A stretch of 64,000 nucleotides of DNA from assembly GCA_965656185.1 (NCBI GenBank), contig CBFHJH010000004.1, positions 1 to 64,000 on the forward strand, in the 5' to 3' direction. The notes beneath the pieces were generated by a model. The model worked only from the letters and a program-made list of their open reading frames with translations, was not told the DNA's origin and searched no databases. The position numbers were made by a program, and so were the translations under genes. This stretch comes from Croceimicrobium sp965656185. GTDB taxonomy: Bacteria > Bacteroidota > Bacteroidia > Flavobacteriales > Schleiferiaceae. Below are positions 1-7,212 of the stretch, in pieces; within the stretch, counting starts at the first letter, position 1, and each line of letters begins with the position of its first letter.

Positions 1-77
1 AGCCAATTTGGAATGAAGGGCAAATTAAGAAGCTCCGTTAACATAATAGAGCAATGACCTAAGGATTCTGAGATTAA
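1..77. repeat. Direct repeat, copy 1 (at window edge)
   Basis: These 77 bases are identical to positions 817-893, and a diverged relative lies at 648-717. The copy starts exactly at base 1, so its left part is missing. The most economical reading is that the contig ends inside a dispersed repeat that stopped the assembler. It lies upstream of the tail of the GIY-YIG gene, and the other copies lie beyond that gene's start. Confidence 0.85.
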
Positions 78-210
78 GCTGGTCCACTTAAAACATTAGT
101 CAGGTTTTGATAATTGTTTGTGCAAGGAAGGCGAAATTTAGTCGGAGTTAATGCTTTTTCATTTTATCCTCAAAGGCAGTTTTTCATTCTCCTAATGGCA
201 TTTACCTAGC

Positions 211-474
211 TTAGTCGCCTTTACTCTTCTCCTTTAGAACACGATTTAGATATTCTCTACCGCTCCCCCCCTTCAAATACTTTTCTCTATCTCTAGCATT
301 TTTCCAACCAATACATTTTTCAAGGTAAATCACTTTGTATGGAGCATAAGCTCTAGTTGACTTAGTTTTCCCTTGATTATGCTCCCTCAATCGACGTTCT
401 AAATTTTTTGTAACCCCAATATATCTTCTGTCAACCCTTAGACTTTTTAGAACATAAATCACCAATGATTCCAT
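211..474 (-). CDS. GIY-YIG nuclease family protein
   Basis: A small, 87-residue single-domain GIY-YIG protein of the UvrC N-terminal/YhbQ type; this family cuts DNA, but the substrate of these stand-alone forms is generally unknown. The domain opens with a variant first motif (VIYVLKS, residues 4-10), followed by YIGVT about ten residues later, the conserved arginines (NLERRLREHN) and the family's EK-containing stretch (YLEKCIG). An in-frame ATG 42 bases further upstream would give 101 residues, but the domain begins at the ATG chosen here. The gene is visibly more AT-rich than the housekeeping genes and sits alone among dispersed repeats, which suggests it is mobile or recently acquired. Such genes are often multicopy in flavobacteria. 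Confidence 0.85.
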   Translation of the reverse strand: MESLVIYVLKSLRVDRRYIGVTKNLERRLREHNQGKTKSTRAYAPYKVIYLEKCIGWKNARDREKYLKGGSGREYLNRVLKEKSKGD

Positions 475-583
475 TGCACAAAGAAATGGAAACAACTTCC
501 ATTGTTGATAAAACAAATAATTAGCAATCAGTAAACTTGACGAAAGCCTCCTTTCTAATAAAAGCGCAAGGTGTATCCTACTT

Positions 584-717
584 GCATACCCAACCTTACG
601 GTGGGTAAACTAGCCATTGCTTGTCCGCCGGAAGGCGGATACTACGGAGCCAATTTGGAATGAAGGGCAAAAGTAAGAAGCTCTAATAACATATTTGACT
701 CCAACCCTTAGGATTCT
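584..717. repeat. Dispersed repeat unit, copy 2
   Basis: An imperfect direct copy of 754-893, offset by about 170 bases. The left half starts GCATACCCA and contains the palindrome TCCGCC-GGAA-GGCGGA at 624-639. The right half, starting AGCCAATTTGG at 648, matches the repeat at the window start but diverges after about 25 bases. There is no open reading frame in it. The conserved left half and diverged right half suggest copies of different age. Confidence 0.8.
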
Positions 718-753
718 CGCCAGAAGAAGACATTTCTGCCATCATTAGAAAAT

Positions 754-893
754 GCATACCCACCTATCGGCGGGTAAACTATCCATTGCTTGTCCGCCGG
801 AAGGCGGATACTACGGAGCCAATTTGGAATGAAGGGCAAATTAAGAAGCTCCGTTAACATAATAGAGCAATGACCTAAGGATTCTGAGATTAA
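754..893. repeat. Dispersed repeat unit, copy 3
   Basis: The fullest copy of the repeat. It begins GCATACCCA, carries the same palindrome TCCGCC-GGAA-GGCGGA at 793-808, and continues with AGCCAATTTGG at 817. Positions 817-893 equal window bases 1-77 exactly. The palindrome could form a hairpin in DNA or RNA. There are only two complete units and no constant-length spacers, so this is not a CRISPR array. Confidence 0.85.
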
Positions 894-1322
894 CTCAGCG
901 CCCTGCTAGCTTAGCGCAGAGTTAGCATGGTGGCGGGGAGGCGGGGAGGCTGGGGATGACTCCCAATGTCGGGCAAGCCCATTAGCTTCGAAGGATAGGT
1001 GACGGCACTTTTATTGGTAGAATACATTTCACTTTCCCAAGAATGCCTGCGGGTGACCCGGACGGCATCGCCTTGTGACCCTGCTTGTCCGCCTCTGGAG
1101 GATAAAATTTAAGCTTGGGAGCGGAACAGCTAAAACCACTGTTTGAGGACCGGCCCCAGCCGGGACGAGTCTGGTTTTAGCCCGCGATGAAGCGTAAAAT
1201 TTGAGGGAGCAAGGCAAGCCTTGATTTTTAGCCGAAGCATTTTATTTTTCTATGGATTGGCTGAGCTCACTTCGTTCGGTTGGATACTTTTTATCAAGAA
1301 CCGAAGAGCGAAGCGATGAGCC
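894..1322. other. Gene-free intergenic stretch
   Basis: No coding region with a recognisable domain is visible. The stretch contains a short G-rich near-tandem repeat (about 931-955, unit GGCGGGGA), the inverted repeat listed at 1129-1181, and phrases such as GAAGCGATGAGC and TCACTTCGTTCGG that look like parts of degenerate palindromic intergenic elements. Short open frames here have no family resemblance and are taken as chance. Confidence 0.6.
1129..1181. repeat. Inverted repeat (10-bp arms)
   Basis: Arm GCTAAAACCA at 1129-1138 and its exact reverse complement TGGTTTTAGC at 1172-1181 enclose 33 bases that are GC-rich. There is no T-tract directly after either arm, so it is not a standard terminator. 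It probably belongs to the palindromic intergenic elements of this region. Confidence 0.7.
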
Positions 1323-1406
1323 TGCCTGTCGGCAGACAGGCTCACAAACCCCTTTTAAATAAATATTCCGTTTGTAAAAAGTATCGGCCCGCCCGGCCAT
1401 AGGGCA
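1323..1406. repeat. Palindrome-bearing direct repeat, copy A
   Basis: The copy starts with the hairpin GCCTGTC-GGCA-GACAGGC, continues through CCTTTTAAA and CGTTTGTAAAAA, and ends in GGCCCGCCCGGCC followed by AGGGCA. The same order of blocks recurs at 1432-1530. It has no coding potential that resembles a protein family. Confidence 0.75.
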
Positions 1407-1431
1407 AAAGCAAGACACGTAGTTTCACGAC

Positions 1432-1530
1432 TGCCTGTCGCAAGACAGGCTCAAAAACTCCTTTTAAAAATGAAGTGACGTTTGTAAAAAATGAACACGA
1501 AAAGATAATGGCCCGCCCGGCCTGAGGGCA
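1432..1530. repeat. Palindrome-bearing direct repeat, copy B
   Basis: A second copy of the element at 1323-1406 with the loop changed (GCCTGTC-GCAA-GACAGGC) and about 15 extra bases in the middle. The arms are conserved while the loop varies, the pattern expected if base pairing of the hairpin matters or if the palindrome itself is the mobile unit. Confidence 0.75.
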
Positions 1531-1537
1531 TTGAAAG

Positions 1538-1562
1538 ATGCTTCGACCCGGCTCAGCATGAC
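1538..1562. repeat. Short intergenic motif ending GCTCAGCATGAC
   Basis: Read on the minus strand this is GTCATGCTGAGC followed by CGGGTCGAAGCATC. Motifs of this form are scattered through intergenic regions of many Bacteroidota genomes (family knowledge recalled, not searched here). Function unknown; included because it marks the region as repeat-derived. Confidence 0.5.
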
Positions 1563-1614
1563 ACACATATTAGGTTCCCTAACCTTTCAACCAAAATCAG
1601 CAAAGTACTGGCAG

Positions 1615-1649
1615 GCTAGCGCAGCGTTCCATGCTTGCCCGCCGAAGCT
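1615..1649. repeat. 35-bp direct repeat, copy 1
   Basis: Starts GCTAGCGCAGCG and ends GCCCGCCGAAGCT. It matches 1672-1706 at all but one position, with a start-to-start distance of 57 bases. Each copy is followed by a related GTAGGTGGGC or GAAGGAGGGC phrase that could pair back to GCCCGCC, so each unit is a small imperfect hairpin. Confidence 0.75.
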
Positions 1650-1671
1650 TTAGCGTAGGTGGGCGTCCCAT

Positions 1672-1706
1672 GCTAGCGCAGCGTCCCATGCTTGCCCGCC
1701 GAAGCT
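1672..1706. repeat. 35-bp direct repeat, copy 2
   Basis: Second copy of the repeat at 1615-1649, differing by one base. It ends about 40 bases before the stop codon of the pyrophosphatase gene and may act as its transcript end, although no T-tract follows. Confidence 0.75.
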
Positions 1707-1748
1707 CCGCGAAGGAGGGCTTTCCCTGCCCCCTTGCAAGCAAAGCGT

Positions 1749-2282
1749 CTAACCAAACTTGGCCTTATAATCGGCAATACTCTGCTTAATGATCTCCTGC
1801 GCTACTTCGCGACCTTGAAAGTCCTCGACCACCACGGTCTTGTTCTCCAGTTTCTTATAGTCTTCGAAAAAGCTACGTAGTTCTTTTATCGAGTGCGGGG
1901 GTAATTCGGAAATATCGTTAAAGTGGTTTACGCTCATATCATTGGCAGCCACCGCAATGATCTTATCGTCGGTCTCGCCCGCATCCATCATTTGCATCAC
2001 CCCAATAACCTTGGCCTCTACTAAACACATCGGCACGATATCGATCTGAGAGATCACTAGAATATCTAAGGGGTCACCATCGTCGCAGTAGGTCTTGGGA
2101 ATAAAGCCATAATTGGCTGGGTAGTTGATCGAAGAGTACAGTACTCGATCTAAGATCAACATGCCCGATTCTTTATCTAATTCGTATTTAGCGCGGCAGT
2201 TTTTAGGAATTTCAATAATGCCTTGCACCTTAGCCGGTGCTTCCTCGCCATAGCTCACATTGTGCCAGGGATGTACGTTCAT
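1749..2282 (-). CDS. ppa: Inorganic pyrophosphatase (family I)
   Basis: Hydrolyses cytosolic pyrophosphate to two phosphates, pulling nucleotide, tRNA and lipid synthesis forward. At 177 residues it has the usual length of bacterial family I enzymes. The signature DGDPLD (residues 68-73) gives the Mg-binding aspartates. EIPK (24-27), NYPANYGF (53-60) and the second acidic cluster D100/D105 with K107 complete the active site. The start is an ATG directly before MNVHPWHNVS. It stands alone between the repeat region and a divergently transcribed gene. No clear TAnnTTTG element is visible upstream. Confidence 0.97.
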   Translation of the reverse strand: MNVHPWHNVSYGEEAPAKVQGIIEIPKNCRAKYELDKESGMLILDRVLYSSINYPANYGFIPKTYCDDGDPLDILVISQIDIVPMCLVEAKVIGVMQMMDAGETDDKIIAVAANDMSVNHFNDISELPPHSIKELRSFFEDYKKLENKTVVVEDFQGREVAQEIIKQSIADYKAKFG

Positions 2283-2478
2283 ATCCTTAAAATTAATGCT
2301 AAGCCCCCACCGAAAGGGGATTCAAAATAGGTTTAGGCAAAACTAGCGATTAAAGGGCAGAGCCTCGCCCAGCCTTAAGGTCCTTTTTTTTAGGGCTAAG
2401 CCTTTTTTTATAGGGTCTATCTGGGTTTAGAACTCCTTTTAGTGTAGAAAGAATTAACTTCGTATAAAATAATCTTCT

Positions 2479-2895
2479 ATGCGTAAAGCGATCACTTGGA
2501 TCTCGATCATTGTAGTGTTAGGCCTTTTAGGCGGAATGACTTTTCTCTATTATGGCGTTTACTCCGAAGGAGTGCGCGCCGGTACGGTGATCAAGCTATC
2601 GCGTAAGGGAGTAATGTTTAAGACCTGGGAAGGTCAGTTAAACATCCGTTCCTTTGGAGCGGTACGCAGCGAGAACAGCCTCTCGGAGGTATTTGAATTC
2701 TCGATCGAGAGTGATGCTACCGACGTTATTCGTCAATTAGAGGAAGTATCACTCAGTGGAGAACGGGTAAATCTCCATTATGTAGAACGTTATCGAGCGC
2801 TCCCCTGGCGGGGCAGCACGCGGTACTTCGTCACCAAGGTGGTGCGGTCTGAAAAGACCCCGAAAGAAAAGCCCCTCGAAAGGGCTCCATTTGAC
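2479..2895 (+). CDS. Conserved single-pass membrane protein
   Basis: A 139-residue protein with an N-terminal membrane segment (about residues 4-27) and a soluble domain that would face the periplasm. Motifs include YSEGVRAGTVIKLSRKG and VFKTWEGQL. It resembles a family of small flavobacterial membrane proteins that databases often mislabel as 6-phosphogluconate dehydrogenase; it has no dinucleotide-binding motif or other sign of that enzyme. The function is not known. The stop codon lies three bases before the GTG start of the histidine kinase, so the two are probably co-transcribed. Confidence 0.75.
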
Positions 2896-2901
2896 TAGAT
2901 C

Positions 2902-4239
2902 GTGTTAAAGCCCTTTTTTCAAAGTATTATTGGTAAGGAGGATGAGTTCGATCTGCACAGCCAGATCTTTCATCGTATTACCAGCCTAAGCGCTGTCGCT
3001 TTAGTAGTGGCCCTCTTGCTCAGTTTTTTCCTTAATATGAGTGAATTGAGTCTGATGCTGGTGGCTATTCTGATGGTATTAGGAATAAGCTATTGGATCT
3101 CCCGCGTGCGCAAAAACTTGAAATGGGGACTATACCTCTTTATGGGCTCGGCCCACGCGCTGCTCATCACTAACTTTTTCCTTAATAGCGGAATTCGCGG
3201 TTCCTCCACCATCATTGGATTATTGGTACTCAGTATCGTTTTTGCCATCAGCCCAAAGCACATCAAGCGCTTTTGGGCCGCTTTACAATTCTTGCTCTTG
3301 GGCGGTCTTTACTGGTATCAGTACCAGTATGGCAACGAACACATCCTCACCTACCCCAGTAGAACCAGTGAGTTTCTCGATAGCTTTTTTAGTTATTTCA
3401 TTGGCATTGGCTTCTTATACCTATTGTTCCAGGTTATCACCCGCAAGAATCGCCTTCAAAGGAAGGACCTGATTTTACGTGAAAGGGAGATTCGCGAGCA
3501 AAGGGATCAAATGGCTTCTACAAATGAAAACTTGTACAAGCTGATGAGCTTAATTGCCCATGACGTGCGCAATCCCTTGGCTTCGATCGAAAGTTACCTC
3601 GACCCCGATACCCAGGAATTGCTGACCGAAAAGGAGAAAAAAGAATTCAATGAAGAGCTGCGTAATCTAGTACGCAATACCAGCCATATGCTGGATGAAA
3701 CCCTGCATTGGTCGCGCAGTCAAGCCCTCGAAAATTCCGATTCCATTGCCCACTTTCGCGAGGAAGCGATCGGGCGCTGGCTCAACAGTACTATCGACCA
3801 TCTCAAGGGTATGGCCAAATCGAAACAGATCCATTTTCTGGAAGATTATGATGGCTCCCAGCACCTGGTTTGCGATAGCAACCTCCTCACCGTGGTGATC
3901 CGCAATATTTGCCAGAACGCCATTAAGTTCAGTGAGGCTCAAAGCACCATTTACTTTAAGGTGAGCGAAGACTCTCAACACATGATCTTCGAAGTCGAGG
4001 ATGGAGGCACGGGTATGCCGCCCGAAAGCATCGCCAAGATCCTCAACGGAAAGGCAGAGTCTAAATTGGGTACTGCCCATGAAAAGGGCACTGGTTTAGG
4101 ATTGCAGGTAAGTCAAGAATACATCAAACTGCACCAAGGTCGCTTAGAGATCGAAAGCAGCGAAGGTCAAGGCAGTACCTTTAGAATATTGATCCCCAAA
4201 GCGGGTTTGACTCAAGAGCGCGAGGCTTCAATCGCCTGA
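2902..4239 (+). CDS. Membrane sensor histidine kinase (orphan)
   Basis: A 445-residue sensor kinase with about six N-terminal membrane helices (residues 28-180) and no recognisable periplasmic or PAS sensor domain. A short coiled coil (182-212) leads to a HisKA domain with phosphoacceptor H220 in SLIAHDVRNP. The ATPase domain shows the N box (QNAIKF, N339), DGGTG (367-371) and GTGLGL (396-401), so it should be catalytically competent. Translation starts at GTG; no ATG fits before the first helix. No response regulator lies beside it, so its partner is elsewhere. Its 3-prime end overlaps the convergent DUF2461 gene by 28 bases. Confidence 0.9.
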   Translation: MLKPFFQSIIGKEDEFDLHSQIFHRITSLSAVALVVALLLSFFLNMSELSLMLVAILMVLGISYWISRVRKNLKWGLYLFMGSAHALLITNFFLNSGIRGSSTIIGLLVLSIVFAISPKHIKRFWAALQFLLLGGLYWYQYQYGNEHILTYPSRTSEFLDSFFSYFIGIGFLYLLFQVITRKNRLQRKDLILREREIREQRDQMASTNENLYKLMSLIAHDVRNPLASIESYLDPDTQELLTEKEKKEFNEELRNLVRNTSHMLDETLHWSRSQALENSDSIAHFREEAIGRWLNSTIDHLKGMAKSKQIHFLEDYDGSQHLVCDSNLLTVVIRNICQNAIKFSEAQSTIYFKVSEDSQHMIFEVEDGGTGMPPESIAKILNGKAESKLGTAHEKGTGLGLQVSQEYIKLHQGRLEIESSEGQGSTFRILIPKAGLTQEREASIA

Positions 4240-5057
4240 TCCACGAATTCCATAAAGGGCAAGGCGGCGGCAAAAGCCTCTTGCATCAGGTCGATTCCCT
4301 GATCGGAACAAACCGTTTTTTCGTCGATGTACTTAAACACTACCATGTCCTTATGCCGCAAGAAATCGATATGCGGGTGGTCGGCATCAAAGCCCTTTGG
4401 ACTGGTTTTCAATTTATCGCCTTGTAGTCCGCCAAATACTTTTTTAAAGGCTTGCGCCGATACGATCCTACTTAGNNNNNNNNNNNNNNNNNNNNNNNNN
4501 NNNNNNNNNNNNNNNNNNNNNNNNNNNNNNNNNNNNNNNNNNNNNNNNNNNNNNNNNNNNNNNNNNNNNNNNNNNGGACTGGTTTTCAATTTATCGCCTT
4601 GTAGTCCGCCAAATACTTTTTTAAAGGCTTGCGCCGATACGATCCTACTTAGATCATCGCCTTGAACATCGACCAGGTCTCGCAAAGCGGCCAGCAGTTC
4701 CCGGTGTGGATGGTAGATTCCGGTGGCCAACATCACGTTCTCCGGTTCCAAGTGAATGTAGAAGTCACCATAACCTCGTCCGCGGTATCTTACCATTAAG
4801 GCAAAGTGCGTTTTATAGGGAGGCTTATCGGGGTGAAAACGACGATTATTATTGATTCGAGCTAAGTACTTTTTAGGATCCATCACCGCCATAGGGTAGA
4901 CCTCGGCAAAGCTGGCTTGAATGGCCCCTGAAAATTCGATCAGGTTTTCGCGCATCGCTTTATACCAAGCGCGGTTCTCATCCATCCACTCCTTGCTATT
5001 ATTGGCGGCCAGGGCCTTGAGAAATTCGAATATCTCGGGACTTAAAGGATTCTTCAT
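4212..5057 (-). CDS. DUF2461 family protein (interrupted by a false gap)
   Basis: Matches the DUF2461 (TIGR02453) family of unknown function: LSPEIFEFLKALAANNSKEW at the N-terminus, then RFHPDKPPYKTHFA and GFYxH-like GDFYIHLEPEN. As assembled it reads 281 residues with a 100-N block, but the residues before and after the block are the same (LSRIVSAQAF through GDKLKTS occurs twice). Removing one copy and the Ns (177 bases) gives 222 residues in frame, the normal family length. Its ATG shares an A with the metG stop (TAATG), so it is translationally coupled to metG. Confidence 0.88.
   Translation of the reverse strand: MKNPLSPEIFEFLKALAANNSKEWMDENRAWYKAMRENLIEFSGAIQASFAEVYPMAVMDPKKYLARINNNRRFHPDKPPYKTHFALMVRYRGRGYGDFYIHLEPENVMLATGIYHPHRELLAALRDLVDVQGDDLSRIVSAQAFKKVFGGLQGDKLKTSXXXXXXXXXXXXXXXXXXXXXXXXXXXXXXXXXXLSRIVSAQAFKKVFGGLQGDKLKTSPKGFDADHPHIDFLRHKDMVVFKYIDEKTVCSDQGIDLMQEAFAAALPFMEFVDQAIEASRS
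4399..4652. repeat. 77-bp exact duplication flanking an N-run
   Basis: Positions 4399-4475 and 4576-4652 are identical over 77 bases and touch the two ends of a 100-N block. This is the signature of two contigs whose ends overlap by one assembler k-mer being scaffolded without merging. It is not a biological repeat. Confidence 0.93.
4476..4575. other. Assembly gap, 100 N (false gap)
   Basis: Exactly 100 Ns with 77 bases of the same sequence on both sides. The true sequence probably contains one copy of the flank and no gap, which restores a normal-length DUF2461 protein. Confidence 0.93.
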
Positions 5058-7093
5058 TAGCGTACGATTGAGCCATTGGGCATACCTTCGGGTGGAGCGG
5101 TAAAAGCGAGCTTGCCTTCACTGTCTTCCGCCATGAGGATCATCCCCGCACTTTGCACCCCCCTCAATTTGCGAGGTGCTAGGTTAGCCACTACGGTAAC
5201 CTTCTTAGAAATAAGCTCTTCCGGACTAAAATGTTCGGCGATGCCACTTACGATACTGCGCTTTTCAAAACCAAGGTCTACTTCCAAATGCAAGAGCTTA
5301 TCGGCTTTCTTCACTTTGCTGGCCGCTAGGATCTCGCCCACCCGCAGGTCTAATTTGCTAAAATCGTCGAATTGGATCTCTTCTTTCAAAGCTTCGTATT
5401 TAGGGCCTTCGGCGGCAGTTTTACTTTGTTCTAGTTTCTCGATTTGCGCTTCGATCGCCGCGTCTTCTACCTTTTGGAATAAATGCCCCGCCGGACTGAT
5501 CTTCGCTCCCGCGGGCAAGAAGATCTCTTGGGCACAGTCTTCCCAATTAAGGTTTTCCATCCCCAAGGCACTACGCAACTTCTCGGCCGTAAAAGGCATA
5601 AAGGGCTCCATCATTTGCGCCAACTGGGCACTGATCTGGCTGGCCACGAAAAGGATCTGAGCGGTACGCTCGGGATCGGTCTTCACCTTTTTCCAAGGCT
5701 CTTCGTCGGCCAAGTATTTATTACCCAAACGCGCAATGCCCATTAGCTTGGAAAGGGCCTCCCGGAAACGGTATTTGGCGATCGACTCGCCGATATCGGC
5801 CGGAGCCGCTTTCAATTGGGTCAAGATCTCTTGGTCGGCCGCCGGTAGCTCCCCATATTCGGGTAAAACCCCCTCGTAGTATTTCTGTACCAAGACCAAG
5901 ACCCGGTTAATGAAATTCCCTAAAATGGCGACCAGCTCACTGTTGTTACGGGTCTGAAAATCCTTCCAGGTAAAATCATTGTCCTTAGACTCTGGCGCGG
6001 TTGCGGTCAAAACATAACGCAACACGTCTTCTTTGCCGGCAAAATCTTCCAAATATTCATGCAACCATACCGCCCAATTGCGGCTGGTAGAGATCTTTTT
6101 GCCTTCCAAGTTCAAGAACTCATTGGCGGGCACCGCATCGGCTAAATGAAAGCCCCCGTGCTCCATGAGCATAGCCGGGAAAATAATGCAGTGAAACACG
6201 ATATTGTCCTTGCCAATGAAGTGTACCAATTGGGTATCCTCCTTACACCAGTAATCGCTCCATTTATCGCCCATCAATTCCTTAGTGGCCGAGATATAAC
6301 CGATCGGTGCATCGAACCAAACGTATAAGGCTTTGCCTTCGGCTCCTTCTAAAGGTACCGGAACGCCCCAGTCCAGGTCGCGGGTCATGGAGCGGGCTTG
6401 TAAGCCGTCGCCGCTGTCTAGCCAGGACATACACTGTCCGTACACATTGGGCTTCCAATCCTTATGCGCCTGGATGTAATCTTTGATCTTCCCCGATAAA
6501 TGGTCCAAAGGCAAGAACCAATGCTTGGTTTCTTTTAAAACCGGGGTAGCCCCACTCAATTTCGACTTCGGTTCGATGAGGTCGGTAGCGCTTAAGGAAG
6601 TACCACAATTCTCACACTGATCGCCATAAGCTTCGCCGAAATGGCAATTGGGACATTCGCCAATGATGAAACGATCGGCCAAGAACTGCTGGGCCTCTTC
6701 ATCGTAATATTGTTCGGTCACCTTTTCTACCAAAGAGCCCTTGTCGTAGAGCTCTTTAAAGAAGGCCTGGGCTGTTTCGTGATGGGTTTGGTTGCTGGTG
6801 CGTGAAAAGATATCAAAGCTCACTCCGATCTTCTCGAAAGAATCTTTGATAATGCCATGGTAACGGTCCACGATCTCGCGGGGCGATACGCCGTCGGCCT
6901 TGGCCTTCATATTAATGGCCGCCCCGTGTTCGTCGGTACCACATACAAAGGCTACCTCCTCACCTCGCTTACGCAAATAACGCGCGTAAATATCGGAGGG
7001 AATGTAACAACCGGCGAGGTGACCAATATGCACCGGTCCGTTGGCATAAGGTAGCGCCGCGGTTACGGTATATCGAGAAGGCTTCGTGGACAT
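5057..7093 (-). CDS. metG: Methionyl-tRNA synthetase
   Basis: Charges tRNA-Met in the cytoplasm. Class I signature PVHIGHLAG lies near residue 23, with the KMSKS equivalent as KISTS near residue 335. Two CxxC pairs of the zinc knuckle (CPNC and CENC) and the WLDSGDG core are present. A C-terminal tRNA-binding (EMAP/Arc1p-like) domain occupies roughly the last 105 residues (FSKLDLRVGEIL). I chose the ATG giving MSTKPSRYTV, 678 residues. An ATG nine bases upstream (MRIM) leaves almost no leader after the TACTTTTG promoter at 7111-7118. DUF2461 follows in the same operon. Confidence 0.98.
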   Translation of the reverse strand: MSTKPSRYTVTAALPYANGPVHIGHLAGCYIPSDIYARYLRKRGEEVAFVCGTDEHGAAINMKAKADGVSPREIVDRYHGIIKDSFEKIGVSFDIFSRTSNQTHHETAQAFFKELYDKGSLVEKVTEQYYDEEAQQFLADRFIIGECPNCHFGEAYGDQCENCGTSLSATDLIEPKSKLSGATPVLKETKHWFLPLDHLSGKIKDYIQAHKDWKPNVYGQCMSWLDSGDGLQARSMTRDLDWGVPVPLEGAEGKALYVWFDAPIGYISATKELMGDKWSDYWCKEDTQLVHFIGKDNIVFHCIIFPAMLMEHGGFHLADAVPANEFLNLEGKKISTSRNWAVWLHEYLEDFAGKEDVLRYVLTATAPESKDNDFTWKDFQTRNNSELVAILGNFINRVLVLVQKYYEGVLPEYGELPAADQEILTQLKAAPADIGESIAKYRFREALSKLMGIARLGNKYLADEEPWKKVKTDPERTAQILFVASQISAQLAQMMEPFMPFTAEKLRSALGMENLNWEDCAQEIFLPAGAKISPAGHLFQKVEDAAIEAQIEKLEQSKTAAEGPKYEALKEEIQFDDFSKLDLRVGEILAASKVKKADKLLHLEVDLGFEKRSIVSGIAEHFSPEELISKKVTVVANLAPRKLRGVQSAGMILMAEDSEGKLAFTAPPEGMPNGSIVR

Positions 7094-7110
7094 AATTCGC
7101 ATTTAGCCCA

Positions 7111-7142
7111 CAAAAGTAATAATTGCGCAGGCCCGCACGCAA
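7111..7142 (-). promoter_or_regulatory. Promoter of metG
   Basis: On the minus strand a -7 element TACTTTTG (7111-7118) matches TAnnTTTG exactly. A TTG at 7140-7142 sits 21 bases upstream as the -33 element. The ATG of metG follows about 18 bases downstream of the -7 element. Confidence 0.65.
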
Positions 7143-7212
7143 TAAATCTACATTGTGTGCTAGGCCACAAAGCATTCCCAATTTGGTTTGCGACCTTTGT
7201 AAAAACTTTAGG

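Noticed and set aside
584..893. Possible CRISPR array
   Set aside because: Only two full units, about 135 bases each, no short identical repeats with unique spacers and no cas genes.
1029..1217. 62-codon open frame on the minus strand
   Set aside because: It covers the inverted repeat at 1129-1181, has no domain, no promoter and a composition typical of repeat translation.
1342..1566. 74-codon open frame on the minus strand
   Set aside because: It is translated from the palindromic repeat units and the GTCATGCTGAGC motif; such frames recur wherever these repeats occur and show no protein-like features.
2340..2420. Possible terminator in the T-rich stretch between ppa and the small membrane protein gene
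   Set aside because: The T-runs are present but I could not find arms that pair well before either of them.
3667..4080. 137-codon open frame antisense to the histidine kinase
   Set aside because: It lies fully opposite the conserved HisKA and ATPase domains and has no recognisable feature of its own.
5076..5660. 194-codon open frame antisense to metG
   Set aside because: Shadow of the metG C-terminal half; serine/leucine-rich composition typical of antisense reading.
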